64,000 nucleotides of DNA from Gaeumannomyces sp. JS-464. Taxonomy: Eukaryota; Ascomycota; Sordariomycetes; Magnaporthales; Magnaporthaceae. Each line of letters starts with the position of its first letter. Position 1 is the first letter of the stretch. Where the stretch lies: the NCBI GenBank assembly GCA_002197995.1, contig NGZR01000002.1, positions 434,001 to 498,000 of the forward strand, given 5' to 3'. The notes beneath the pieces were generated by a model. The model worked only from the letters and a program-made list of their open reading frames with translations, was not told where the DNA came from and ran no database searches. The translations under genes and the position numbers were made by a program. This document shows, piece by piece, positions 47,137-59,508 of the stretch.

Positions 47137-47816
47137 TGGTTGTGTTGGATGGTAGCGGGTCCCACAGTGAACCTTATAACGGCGGGTGCTACTGGTGGGC
47201 ATGACCTGAGGAACACCATGCGCAACTCGAACCAGGATAGACCCAAGGGGATGAACGACACCTGAGCATGGGATGGCTACGGGTGGCAGCAAGCGCCAAG
47301 CCTCTGCATGCAAATGCCATAAACTGCTGCGCGATAGATTGGATGTCACTGTCAGATTGCGCTGCGCAAGTGACGGTATGCAGGTGCAGCGTTCACTATT
47401 TTGATTAATTATTGCATTTACTTTGCGGGAGAAATGGCCATCACACCCCGGCTAAAAACAAGAAAACACCATTGAGGAGCATCTTCTTTTGCCTCGGATA
47501 TTGCATGCATGGCCCTCTCACTTTGTCAGGCTCCCTTGAGTACATGGCGCAATGGTGTCTGGTTTCTCTCTGTCGATTCTGCGCGGAGGCGGGTCTGCGG
47601 AAACAGGACGAGACGACACGAGACGTTTTCTGTGCCGGTTCCAGAAGGCGATACAGGATTTCCAGAAACCACCTGACAGATATTCGAGACAAAAGAAGCA
47701 ACACCAGTCCCGCCACACACACACTTTCATTACAAAAACAACACGTGGTATCTCAGAGTAGTAGTAGGCGGTAGCGATTCGAAAGACAACATGGGGGCTG
47801 AACAGGAACCCCCAAT
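47137..47816. other. intergenic region
   Basis: Upstream flank of the tRNA and 3' flank of the sugar transporter. No gene recognised. Confidence 0.5.
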
Positions 47817-49451
47817 CTAGACGGTCTTCTCATCGTTGACGTGCTCGACCTCGACGGGGCCCTCGGCCTTGCGGGTCTTGACGGCCTCGATCTCGGCGTC
47901 GAGGCGGGAATCGCCCATGCGGGTCTTCCAGGGGCGGGGGCCGTCGCGCGAGAACATGAGCTCGATCTCCTCGAGCGTCTTGCCGCCCGTCTCCGGGTAG
48001 AAGAGGAAGAACCAGGCGGCGGCGCCGATGCAGAGGCAGCCAAAGACGGTGAAAGTGTGCCACTTGATGTCGCGGAAGGCGGGCGGGGTGAACATGTTGA
48101 GGGCAAAGTTGAAGATCCAGTTGGAGAGCGCGGCCAGGGCCATGCCGTGCGCGCGCGTACCCAGCGACCACACCTCGGCCGCGTAGATCCAGCACACGGG
48201 CGCGAGCGTCAGGGCGTAGACGACGATGAGCAGGAACGAGAAGACGATGACGGTGTTGGCCGGGTTGCCGCCGACGACCTCGAAGACGACGTTTGCGTTG
48301 GGCGGGTTGCCGACGCCGTCGGGCCGCAGGATGTGGTTGGTGGCCATGGTGCCGGCGACGACGAAGTGGCAGAAGCCCATGCCGAGCGCGCCCGCGACCA
48401 GCAGGACGCGCGGCCGGTGCGGTCGATGAAGAAGAACATCACGCCTGTGAAGATGATGAAGACAGCGTACTGGACGCCCGACGTGACGAGTGCGACGTTG
48501 CCGCGCAGGCCGGCCATGTAGGCGATGTAGGTCAGGTAGTAGACGATGACGTTTGCGCCGGCCAGCTGCTGCCAGGCCTGGACCGTCATGCCGGCCATGG
48601 TGCGCTTCCACATGCCGTTGGCGATGAACTTGCGCCAGCCGCGGGCCGACTCGCGCTCGGCCTGCAGCGTCGCCAGGATCTCCTCGTACTCGGCCACGAC
48701 CAGCACGTCGGCCTGGTTGCCGTCGGCGTGGATGTTGGCCAGCACCGCCAGGGCCTCCTCGTTGCGGCCGACCTTGGCCAGCCAGCGGGGGGAGCGGGGC
48801 AGGAAGGGCAGGCCCAGGATGAGGAAGAGGCAGGGAATGAACTGGGTGCCCCACGCGGTCCGGAACATGGCCGGGCCCGTGATGGTGTTGATGCAGCCGA
48901 CCGAGATGAAGTACATGATCAGGATGCCGAACTCGATGGCCAACTGCTGGATGATGACGAGCGAGCCGCGCTTGTCCTTCTTTGCGATCTCGGCCAGGTA
49001 CACGGGCACCTGCGACGACGTGATGCCGACGGTGAAGCCGTTGAGCACGCGGCCCGCCACGAGCGTCTGCCAGTCCTGGGAGGCCACCTGCACGGCCGTG
49101 CCAATGAACCAGAAGATGCACGCCACCATGATGGAGTCGCGCCGCCCGATCTTGTCCGACAGGAAGCCGGCCGCGGCCGAGCCCACCACGGACCCGGCCG
49201 AGAGGGCGCCGCCGATGGTGCCCTGGATCACGCCGCTGGGGTTGTGGAAGAAGTCGATGTAGTGCTCCGAGACGACGATGGCTGACATGGAGGAAATATC
49301 AAAGCCGAACCTGCGGGGGTGGTGTATCTTGTCAGCTTCTGCCTTCTTACTCTTTCCCCTATAGAGTCCTGAATAGCACTTACAGCATGCCTCCCAACGT
49401 CGCGATACACGCGATGAAGTAGGTGTTGTAGATCTGCGGTAGCTTCGCCAT
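47817..49451 (-). CDS. MFS sugar transporter, one frame break
   Basis: Exon 1 (49384-49451) reads MAKLPQIYNTYFIACIATLGGM and joins, by a GTAAGT...CAG intron, to exon 2 (47817-49310) as MLFGFDISSMSAI. Twelve membrane helices are expected over 520 residues. Diagnostic motifs of the sugar porter family: DKIGRRDS in loop 2-3, GSLVIIQQLAIEFGI, FLPRSPRWLAKVGR, WQQLAGANVIVYY and PETGGKTLEEIE after helix 12. One missing base at 48408-48414 breaks FIDRTGR from RVLLVAGALGMG, the conserved loop 8-9 region. It belongs in the plasma membrane and should import hexoses or a disaccharide by proton symport. The exact sugar cannot be read from sequence. The polar C-terminal tail is rich in Glu. Confidence 0.92.
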
Positions 49452-52400
49452 GATGGGCAAGCTGCGCGCAACGAGCGCCTTTCCTTGTCTCTGTGTGTCT
49501 TGGTGTCCCCTTTTTCTCAAGGTGCCAGGCAAAGCAGCAGCAAAATAAAATGCACTTGCAGCTCTCTCACAACTGAAGCTCGCCAAGTATGGAGGTGGGC
49601 ATTGACGCGCTTCTTATGTAGGTCTCGGGTCGGAGCAGGGCAGGATGGGGGATCCATTTAGGCCGCGCATGGGGTTCGTTACTACCACGCCCCGTGTGGA
49701 CGATAATGTGGGAACGTACGACGTTTGGGAGCATGCTGCTGCTGCTGCCGCTGTCGATGCAACCGCCCCCGACCCTTGCCAGTCAGACTGGCTCCTCCTC
49801 CGCACATGCTCCGTTCCTGGACACGCCATGTCAGTCGGCCGAGAAGGCCGCCTCCAACAGGCCCCCAGATCCCTTGACCTTGGCTTCGTGCTTCCCCATG
49901 GCCGCTCGCTCACTCACTCGGGCCCATGGTCGATCATCAGCCGAGAAGCGAACAGGCCGACACAAAACCGCCCGCCCCATGCGTGCGTGCAGCCGCAAGC
50001 CGTCTCACACGCGCAGGGCGGCTGTAGAAGGCACCGACTGCCCCGAGCCGGGTGAGAGCAAGGGGGAGCCTGGGGATTGGGTTGGGGAAACAGGAGCTAT
50101 CCCCGGCCAACCAGGACGTCAGACACGGGCACACACTGTGGTTGGCGCGAGGGCCCGCTTTCTCCCACCAATGGCACGGTGTCTCCCCGCATGGGACTCT
50201 CTCTGTCTCTCTTTTTGTTTTTGGCGGTTGTTGCTCGTATGGTATGGCGCTACTGCTACAGGGAGCACACCGCGGAGGGCAGGCAGACAGAATGACGGAG
50301 CAGACAGAAAGTGAAAAACAGCATTTTTCTTCCCCTCTTTCATTTTCCGGGGTCTCCTCTTTTCTGGGGACAAGGGGCGAAACAACACGCGACCGGGTTG
50401 GGGAAGGAGCAGGGGCATGCCGCCCTCTCTTGCGCGGGCCCCCGCCCTCCGCCTCTCCATGATTTGGAGGCAAGGTCCATCAGATGTGGAGGAGAGAGAA
50501 AAAAGAATTCGCGACAACGTTCCTGGCACTGTACGTCGCCCAGGTAATCTTGCGATGCGAGAAAAAAAAAATGGGCAGAGCGCCCACCTCGGACGGGCAA
50601 ATTGCCATTATTTAAAACTTCATATTGTTACGACTGTAGCATGCCTCGGCAGGCTACCAAGGTCAACATCAATGGGCGCGCCCTGAGTCGGTATACGTAC
50701 GTAGACCAGAGAAATGGAGAGCATGGAGTTCATGGGACAGCCTGGAGACAGACATCAAAATCAGCCACCACGTGGCGACAAGAGATGACGGGCCCAAGCA
50801 GAGAACGGCCGGCAGAGAGCGAACAGCAGAGTCGAGGCCAGACCGGATGCGTCAGAATCCAGACACTTTACAACCGACTCCCCCCGCGTGCGAGCCGTCG
50901 GATCTAACTCAGCACGGCGTCTGGTCTGCCGCATTAGCGAGGGTTAGCGCTAGCCTCTAGTGAACACACGGCCTGGCCCAGCCTGCACGGCCTCGCAGTC
51001 TGTGCTATGTGGTGGCTGCGGGAAAGGCGTTGCCGCACGGCTCGGCATTCGCCAGCGGGCAAGACTTGCGACTCCATGTCAAGCCCACTCTCCCACTGTG
51101 CCGCCAGTGAGCGACCACCGCCGCCGCCCTCATTCCCCCAAAACCCAACCGCTCCGCTTCGGCTGGAGCTCCCGCCTCGGGTTGCATCAGATCCCCGCAC
51201 CAAAATTGCCGGGTCCCCATCCCCTCTCTACCCATGCCCGATTTCTCTCGAGCCGCGCCAATGGGAGAAAAGCGAGAAGGGCCGAAACCAAGGGGCCTTG
51301 TCCGAGGATGGGGTAAGGTTATATCGCTGCCCGCCTTGGTACTGGCCTCGCAGTGAGAGTGGCTTTCGAGGAATCGCTTCGAGAGCAGACGCAGTATCCT
51401 CCGCATCGGTCAGCCATGAGCTGGCCAGTCTTACAGCCTCTCTCCAGACACCGGCCACCGCCTGCGTCGTGCATGCATCAAAGGGATTCTCGGCCTTCTT
51501 GTATTCGCTGTACCCTCATCGCCTTCTCCAAAATTTCGAGTCTGGCCCTCGGCCCACCGGCCATCGTGTTCGCACGCGGTACCCCGTACATACAGCGATG
51601 GATTGCTACCCTGCCCGGGCCTGGAATGCTTGTTGCTGTTGCTGTCGTCGCAGCCCAATCTCCAAGCAAAGTCATGTGCCTCTTTCCTCGGCCTGGGCTG
51701 CCTCGTCAGCATCTCGGTCCGTCGCCGGGAAACGGGGCCTCAAAAGTCCTCCCCCAGAATGACGATGGGGCTCACGCATGTTGGCTTGTGCCCACTTCCC
51801 TTGAGCTTGGTGGTGGTGCTGCGTATCCCGGGGCTTGACCATGGAATTTCCCCTGCTGCCAACGAGCATGACCTGGGTGGCACGGTGGCAGGAAGCCCGA
51901 CAAGGAGGCAGCTCGATCGATCCACCGCCTCATCATCCAAGCTTTCTGATCCTCGTCTTCTTTCTGGCCCACATTCCGACGCTCAGTCTTCTTTCGCGGT
52001 ATACGCACCATTGGCAATCTCTGCGTTTCCGTTGCCGCAACACTCACACCCGAAGCAGCCAGATTCGGAATGGACCCGAGGAGCTGTCAGCCAAGCGCTC
52101 GTCCACCGCCCGCCCCGGCGATGCAGGACAGCCACCCATCGATCCCGAGGGTGTGGTGGGGCTCGATTGTTGCCTCCAAAAAGCACCCGGCGTTCCAGTA
52201 AAACGATCCTTCAGAAATATGTGTGCATGCACAAGAAACGAGAAGGGACCCAGACCAGCGGCGGGATGAGCGGCTAAAGTCGATGCCTGCATGGAACGGC
52301 GGAACATGCCAATGAGACGTCGACCCCCCATCGCGGTTGGGGAAACACGCATGGCCGCCATGCATCTTAGCCAAAGGGCTGGAACCCCTTATCCAGCGAT

Positions 52401-52950
52401 CCCCTCGGGGCCTGTTCCTCTGTGCCAGACCGCCAGCCAGCCAGCCAGCCAGCCAACCACCCTCACCCGCGCCCCTTCCTACACGGCCGCCACTACTAGT
52501 AAGCGCAACTCTGGATTCCACCAGTCATCGCCCGAGCCTGCTGTAGCCGACCCAACCCCATTGCGGCCTCCTCCCGCTCCCCGGGTTTCGGACTGTCGCA
52601 TCGGTCGGCTAGACATGTCGAGATGGCGGTCACCTGTCCCGGATAGCGGACCCCTTTTTTCGAGGTCCAACAACCAGAGCGGTGATGATTCCCCGTTGGG
52701 TTCATGCACTCACGGCGAACTGTCTTCACGTGATCTCCCCTTGAAGCCCCTTTCCAAGTGCTACCCTCCTTGGAATTGGGTTCATGCGTCCAATCTTGGT
52801 CATATCCGCCTGCCATGCAATATTTATTTTGTTGTATCCAACCTGTTTCCTTACGGATGGGTGGTGATGCTGTGGAGCATATTGAGTTATTACCCGTGCT
52901 AGACGCTAGGCTGCATCCCAACCTTCTCCCGGCAAGGTGACCACGGCGGC
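49452..52950. other. long intergenic region without a supported gene
   Basis: About 3.5 kb. Only short overlapping frames. A CCAG tetranucleotide repeat occurs at 52432-52451. The promoter of the sugar transporter lies at its left end. Confidence 0.5.
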
Positions 52951-54490
52951 TCAATGGGCTATCTTCCTAACCGCCCAGGTCTGCGCGTAGTACGCGTTCC
53001 GCGTCAGCGCCCTGCCGTCGAAGCCGTACACGGCCGTCTTGCCCCGGACCAGCTCGCCCTCGAGCGTGACGTCGCCGCAGTCCTCCGGCACGGGCACGAA
53101 CTCGAACCCCATGGCCTTGACGACGCGCACGACCTCGTCCAGCGACAGCTGCACCCACGGCCCCGTGCCGTACAGTAGCGGGCCAAAGTTGACCCAGTAG
53201 CCGCCCGGCCGGAGCAGCGTGTAGATGGTATCGAGGTAGGCCATCAGGTTGCGCGCCGTGTCGATGAAGAAGTGCGTCACGACGGCGTCGAACGACTCGG
53301 CCGACTCGACCGTCGCGGCGGGCTCGGCGGGCTCGGCGCTGCCTTTCGAGCACCTGGCGGACGAGGGCTTCTTGGCGTGGAAGACGGTCGTGAAGTCGCC
53401 CTCGACGAGTACCACGCCGCTGGTGTTGACGGCCACGTCCGGGAAGGAGACGCTGCGGAACATGTTCTCGGTCGTCGCGTGGTGGCGACCACCCGTCCAC
53501 AAAGGGGTGCAGCGAGTTGGACTCCTTCCCCGGGTGGGCCTCCAGGAAACGATATGCCACGCTCATGTAGGCGGACCACTCGTTGTTGGTGACCTCGAAG
53601 CCTTTGCCATCCGTAAACGCCCCTATTGATTAGCCTCGCTCTACCTTTGTTTCAGCTCCGTACGTAGAAATCATCGCTCATCGCTACGGCCTCACCTCCA
53701 AGCCCGGCGATCTCGTGGCCCAGCCGGCCGAGACCAGACCCCGGCAGCAGCACCCTGACGTCCGGCCGGTCCGGTCGGGGAACAGCTCGCGCAGGATGGC
53801 GTGGATGCAGGGGAAGGCGTTGTCCCTCTCGGAGCGCCCCTCGGCGGACCAGTCGCGCACGTAGTGCTTGAGCGCCTGCGAGACGCTCGTGCGGTCGGGC
53901 GTCCTGCCGGCCTTCTCGGCGGCCCTGACGTGTGCGTGCAGCTCACGCTCGTCGATCCCGTAGAAGGCGAGCGCGGCGGCCACGACGCGGGCGCACAGCG
54001 CCTCGTTGGCCCCGATCAGCTCCTCGGCCGCGTCCAGCTTCTGCGAGTAGCCGACGGCGGCCTCGAGCACGAAGCGCTGCTGCCGCGGCACGTTGCCGTA
54101 CAGGGCCCGCCACCGCGCCAGGTCGGCCCGCGTGCGCTCGCCGTACCGGCTGTAGGCGTGCAGCGCGTCCAGGAGGCGCGCGCGCGGGTGGTTCGTGTCC
54201 CAGCCCTCGCCGTGCGCCTTGTCCAGGCGCCGCAGCAGCCGCGCCTTCTCCTCGGCGTGGCGGTGGCGCGCGCTGCCGCCGTGCGCGGGCTCACCGCCGC
54301 CACTCGGGCTGGCGTCGAGAGCGGCGGCCACCACGGGGAGCCCGCCGTCGGGCAGGTGTACGCGGCCGAGATCGTCAGCGCCGCCATCGGCCGGCGCGGC
54401 GGCCTGGACCACGCCGCCCGTCAGCGTGGCGAGGGCCGCAAGCGAGGATTGGGCGACGAACCGGACGAGCAGCCAAGGCGAGAGGCGCAT
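52951..54490 (-). CDS. carnosine N-methyltransferase-like (N2227 family) protein, frame breaks
   Basis: Exon 1 is 53696-54490 and exon 2 is 52951-53601. The SAM-binding core reads [21 protein letters not shown] and continues across the intron as [20 protein letters not shown], and the C-terminal signature is [20 protein letters not shown] followed by [14 protein letters not shown]. These are hallmarks of CARNMT1 and its yeast counterpart, which transfer methyl from SAM to carnosine-like His compounds. A missing base at 53757-53765 and an extra base at 53482-53487 break the frame; the corrected protein has 481 residues. Unlike cytosolic family members, this one starts with a hydrophobic segment ([19 protein letters not shown]), which may be a signal peptide or anchor. 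The helical N-terminal region is otherwise typical. The substrate in fungi is not established. Confidence 0.87.
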
Positions 54491-55029
54491 TGCCGCTGTT
54501 TTGCATGCTTTGGGCGCGGTGTGCCAAACGTTCTGGATTTTGCTTCGGCGGCAGGGCGCAAGCGTGGTCTTCGGCGCATGCCAGGAATTTTAGGGGAAGA
54601 CCAGCACGAGGATTTCTGGACACAATGGAAAACGCGCACCTTGATGGCCGCCAGATGCCGCTCACCAACCCCACCATCAGCTCGACGCATCCCGTCCGCC
54701 CAAAACGGCAATTGAAGACATGCATCATTTGGCCGCCATCCATCTCAGCCCGGACCGGAATGATTTCATCCAATTCGATTTGTTGTCCCAAAACGCCGCC
54801 AGCAAGCCAAGAAGTCAATGGGCATACGCTTCACCGCCATATGGTGCGCATGCAGTTCTGCCAGAATTGCGCAGGCAATCGGAATGATTCATCGCAAATG
54901 AATCATCGCCAAACTGGGAGGTGCGGCTAGCGAACGATTTTGGTGATATAATTAGCAAGAAGAAAAGGAGTCAATGTCGAGACGTTGGCTGCCAGATACA
55001 ATACAATCCATTCTTCTACCAGACGATTG
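54491..55029. other. intergenic region, divergent promoters
   Basis: Between the methyltransferase-like gene (minus) and the GST-like gene (plus). No gene recognised. Confidence 0.5.
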
Positions 55030-56004
55030 ATGCCAGACACTCAGGCCGCAAACACCACTGTCGCAGCCACAACCCTCGCCGCCATGGACTCCTCCAACGG
55101 GAATACCCTCACGTTTTACGACATCATCCTCGACCCCACCGCCTTCCCATTTGCCCCAAACCCGTGGAAGACGCGGTATGTTCTACTTTGCATCGACTCC
55201 CGGAGAAATCCGACGCACAATTGGCCCCTCAACTGCTGACGCTCCCCCAAAAGCTACGCCCTCAACTTCGCCAAGGTGCCCTACCGCACGGCGTGGACGC
55301 CCCTGAACGCCATCGCCTCGACGCGCGACTCCCTCAACCTCGCCGCGAGCCGCAAGCACCAGGACGGGAGCGACTTCCCCACCCTCCCCGTCCTCCGGGA
55401 CCCGCGCTCCGGGGCCGGCGACGAGGTCGTGCTGGGCGACTCGTTCGAGATCGCGCTGCACCTGCAAAACGCATACCTGGCATCCGCCCCGGCCGCGGCG
55501 CAGCTGTTCCCGGCGCAGGACGCCACGGTGGCGCTGCACCGCGCCTTCAACGCTCTCGTGGACGACCTCTTCTCGCAGCACGGCGCCACGCTCGCCGGGC
55601 CCTACATGCCCTTCGACCCGCGCACCGCCGCCGCCGACAAGGCCGCCATGATGGCGCGCATGCCCGGCGAGATGAAGAAGATGGCGTGGGAGGACCTCGA
55701 GGTGCCCCAGGGTTCCGAGGCGAGGGACGGGATGGTGAGGGGCTTTGAGGAGGCCCTGGACGGCAAGCTCAGCCCTTGCTTCCCCGGCGGGGACGGCCCG
55801 TTCGTGGGCGGCCGCGCGAGCCCCATGTACGCAGACTTCATCGTCGGCGGATGGCTGCAGTTCATGCGCGGCTGCCTGCCCGAGCCCGAGTGGGACGCGC
55901 TGAGGAACAGGTGGTCAAGTGGCAAGTGGGGGAGGCTGTTTGACGCCTTGGAGGAGTGGACTGCCGTTGATGGGCGGGAGGGTGTCGTTCCGGCGAGGCG
56001 GTGA
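55030..56004 (+). CDS. glutathione S-transferase-like protein
   Basis: Exons 55030-55175 and 55254-56004 join as KTRYALNFAKVPYRT and give 298 residues; a second possible start is the ATG at 55084 (MDSSNG). The N-terminal thioredoxin-like half has TFYDI, NPWKTRYALN, TLPVLRDP and DSFEIALHLQNAYL, the pattern of fungal GSTs that bind glutathione through a Ser near NPWK. The C-terminal half is helical with FIVGGWLQFMRG. Fungal relatives act in detoxification or as tailoring enzymes in secondary metabolism. No biosynthetic core gene lies nearby, so a general role is more likely. The frame is intact. Cytosolic. Confidence 0.88.
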
Positions 56005-57918
56005 TGGGGCTAGTGTGACTTGATAATCAACCGTGCCGTGCAATGTGGTCTGCTTCAATCTCTGAGATAAAAGAAAAAAAAAAAAAAAGGTGATGCCATT
56101 CGTCGCTGGTGCGGAGTCCTGATGGAGCAGAGCGAGGGTGGCGCATGGCGTGAACGAGGGTCGCCTCGTAAGCCGTAATTATGAGCCACACATTACCGAG
56201 ACTGCATGCTACGCATCGCAACGTATATGAATGACCGGTATTGGCATGATATGCCGGGCACTGTAGAGATCGAACAATGGATTCTTGACAGAACAAAATG
56301 AGGCGAGCATGGGGCTGGGGACAGGGAGGGAGGACACCCGCGGTTGCACCCAAAATTCAAGCAACGGATTTGATAAGAACCAGGCTTGTGGTCCTCGATA
56401 CTCACAGACTTGTGTGGGCTCCTGGAGAGACCCAAAAACTTAAAAGACAATATGAAATTCAAGAAGGAAAAGAGCGCCACTGATCAACCAACGACACACC
56501 CAACCGACTTGATGGTGTTAAGAGCATAACAATCAGGAAGCGTCATTATGATAATTATTTGTTGCGTACTGGTAGGCGGCTCCCATAAAATCCCTCTAAA
56601 AATTGTGCTTCTTTCACAGCAAGCGCATTTTAGACCACCATTCTAATTATGATACAGCACCCCAAGCTGCCGACAAGCTGCTAGGTGTGCCGAAAGATTA
56701 TCGAATCACGCTCGACAGGAAGAACCACATACGCCTTCCGCTAGTAAAACCTGTAACGTCTTGGGGCCGTGAAGTTGGCAGCACTAATCTACTTGGACAT
56801 GGGGAGAAAGAAGCGTGTGGCGAACTTCTTATTGCTCTTTGAAAGCCAAGCTCGACGGGAACCAGATGGGCTCATATATTTGATGAACCAAAAATTGGAA
56901 TGTTCCTTGCACTACATCTCGTCGCCGTTCAATCCAAGAATGTGCCGAGAGCGTGGAGCGAGACATCTTGGTAGCTCGATATGTCGCCGAGCACGCCAGT
57001 CGGACCGAAGGGAGGTCATCAAGAGAGTCCCGCCACACGCTGCCCGCTGGCATATGAAGGCTCCATTTAGAGATTTGTCAGAATAAAACTGACGGTTCAC
57101 GGCACTGCGATGTTTTGCTCTGCCCAGACGCCCAAGCCGCTATCAGAAAGTGACCACCGTCACATGGGCTTTCAGTTTCGCCCCTGCAGAGCGGCGAGAG
57201 CGCCACAGCAATCAAAAGTCGCCGGCAGATCCGGCCCTGGCATGCGTGCTCGGCTGCCAGCAGCCGAGAAATGGCCGTGGGTGCCAATGCTCAAGGGGCC
57301 AGGTCGAGCAATAATCGGCACTCTGATAGTTGCTGGGCCTCTAAATACAGTCCCACGACAGTTCATGGCGTGGCGTGTCCGAAAACAGCAAAGTTCATTG
57401 GGCCAACCATGGACCGGCACTCATTGCGGCAAGCCGTGAGTGGATAGATGGTATTAGGCGGAATCTGGGGTAGACGCGGCGGCAATCAGGAGACAGGCAG
57501 ACGACAGGGGCCGGCGGGCACGGGGATTGGTCTGTCAACCCATTAAGTCTCCGCTGTAGCAATCTACGGGGCACCCGACAATTAATACGGCATCATGCTT
57601 TCCGGACAAGCAACCTTCGGCAGAGCTTGCGGTGCTTGACTTGATCCCTTTCCAGCGGCCTATGCTGTGGCGACCCCCGGGGGGGGGGGGGGGGGGGGGG
57701 GATGAGGGAGGGCCAAACTCTTATAACCATGTTCTTTTGCCCACCATCCACTCTTTTGTTGCCCTGATTGTGTTGCCTCGCTGTGCTGTCGAGCAGATCG
57801 TTGAATACGCCACTGGCCGTCCTGCAGTTTTCTTTAAGGTAACAAGGGTCCACCGCAGACATATCCAGAGAAGTCATTGGACACAAGACAAGACTCGAGA
57901 TATCATAATCCAGCAGAG
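56005..57918. other. intergenic region, A/T-richer, with a 23-base G tract
   Basis: Bases 56500-57080 are A/T richer than the rest of the window and hold an 80-codon frame (56603-56842) with no recognised domain. G runs from 57679 to 57701. No supported gene. Confidence 0.5.
57679..57701. repeat. poly-G tract, 23 bases, preceded by five C
   Basis: Uninterrupted G run about 220 bases upstream of the DUF1996 start codon; the C5-G23 join could form a hairpin or slip during sequencing. Confidence 0.9.
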
Positions 57919-59240
57919 ATGAAGAGCTGGCTCGCAGCCGCCCTGGCGCTCGCCGCCACGCCGTCCGAGGCCGCGCTCCGGTTCGGCTGCTCGACGGTGA
58001 GCATCCAGCGCCTGGACCCCCTCGTCGAGCCCGGCCGGATCCCGTCGTCGCACCTGCACCAGATCGTGGGCGGCAACGCCTTCAACGCGACCATGACGGG
58101 CGACATTGGCGAGCAGGGCACCTGCACCACATGCACCTTCTCCGAGGACTTCTCCAACTACTGGACCGCCGTCATGTTCTTCAAGCACCCGACCAATGGC
58201 ACCTACAAGCGCGTGCCCATCATGCAGAACACGGCCCTGCCAAACGGCATTAACGGCGGTATGGGACCTGTTGCGTTGCGTTGAGGTGTCATAAAAAGGG
58301 GGCTCGTGAGATGATCTGACACGGAACAGGCATGACGGTCTACTACACCCAGCAGGACTTCTTCAACAACGGCAGGACCAAGATGACCGCCTTTAAGCCG
58401 GTGAGTGGGGACCGGTACTGACTGCCTCCTGGCTGCGTCTCGATGGCGATAAACTAACAGAAGAAAACCCCATCAACAGGGCTTCAGGATGGTTGTCGGC
58501 AACCCAGGTGACACCGTCAACAAGCAAAAGGGGCTCAAGTTTGTCTGCTTGCAGAACAAGGGCACTCGCTTCCCTGAGCTGAACGACTTCCCCAAGCAGC
58601 CCTGCAGAGGCGGCATCATGACCGTCCACCACTTCCCTGCGTATGTCTCAGCCCAGGCTTCTCTACCTACCCGGACATCTGTAACTACAAGTACCCAAAA
58701 CGATGTCTGACACGCCGCAACCACAGCTGCTGGGACGGCAAGAACGTCGACAGCCCGGACCACCAGTCGCACATGTACAGCACGACCAACGACGCCTTCG
58801 TCAACGCCGGCCCCTGCCCGGCCTCGCACCCGGTCCGGGTCCCGCAGCTGGCATACGAGACGCTCTGGGACACGACGCAGTTCAACAGCATGTGGCCCGC
58901 CAACGGCCAGAACCCCTTCGTGCTGTCCTACGGCGACAACAAGGGCTATGGCACCCACGCCGACTACGTCTTCGGCTGGAAGGGCGACTCGCTGCAGCGC
59001 GCCATGGACTCGTCGTGCATGTTCCAGGCCTGCGAGAACGGCCGCCCGCTCAAGTCCCAGGCCGTCAACCCTATGAACAACTGTAGGGTCAAGAGCCAGG
59101 TCAATGAGGACATTGACGGATGTAAGACTTCCCCCACTTTGTTCCTGTTCTCTCCGGCATCTGATAGGCGGACTCATGGCAATGCTAACGACGCTCCTAT
59201 CCCAACAGGGCTCCCGCATCTCCCCGGCATGAACATGTAA
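57919..59240 (+). CDS. secreted DUF1996 protein
   Basis: Five exons (57919-58258, 58330-58400, 58480-58640, 58727-59121, 59209-59240) join in phase to 332 residues; all introns have GT...AG borders. The signal peptide is MKSWLAAALALAATPSEA. DUF1996 landmarks: VEPGRIPSSHLHQIVGGNAF, DFSNYWTAVMFF, GGMTVYYTQ, GFRMVVGNP, CWDGKNVDSPDHQSHM, VPQLAYETLWDT and DYVFGWKGDSLQRAMD. The HLHQIVGG and DHQSH motifs hold conserved His and are candidate metal-binding residues. The short last exon encodes WLPHLPGMNM. Fungal members are extracellular and usually single-domain or joined to WSC domains; this one has none. Biochemical function of the family is not established. The frame is intact. Confidence 0.93.
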
Positions 59241-59508
59241 TAGTTTCTTTGTGGATCAAGCTGTGACCTTTTTATGCCTACCTTGTACGAAGGACATTTT
59301 GGTATCTTGCTAGGGGCTTAGCTGGCTTGCTCATCCTAGAGTCGCTCCATAGCCCCCTATTTTAGGAACGTGCCGCGTTATCTAGCAAGCTGCTCCGCCA
59401 ACATATCATATCATTTGGTTTGCATCTGTGTAATTATTCAATATTACTCGCCTAACTGTAAGCTCACCGGCTGATAACCCATGCGTCGGACCCATGATGA
59501 ATCGCCGG
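59241..59508. other. short intergenic region between convergent genes
   Basis: 3' ends of the DUF1996 and F-box genes. No gene. Confidence 0.6.

Noticed and set aside
48293..49285. 330-codon plus-strand frame over the sugar transporter
   Set aside because: Antisense of a GC-rich gene with third-position bias; it has a repetitive composition and no domain, while the minus strand shows all sugar-porter motifs.
52432..52451. CCAG tetranucleotide run as a functional element
   Set aside because: Only five units of a simple repeat in noncoding DNA; ordinary microsatellite.
55030..56004. GST-like gene as part of a secondary-metabolite cluster
   Set aside because: No polyketide synthase, peptide synthetase, terpene synthase or other core enzyme is present in the window.
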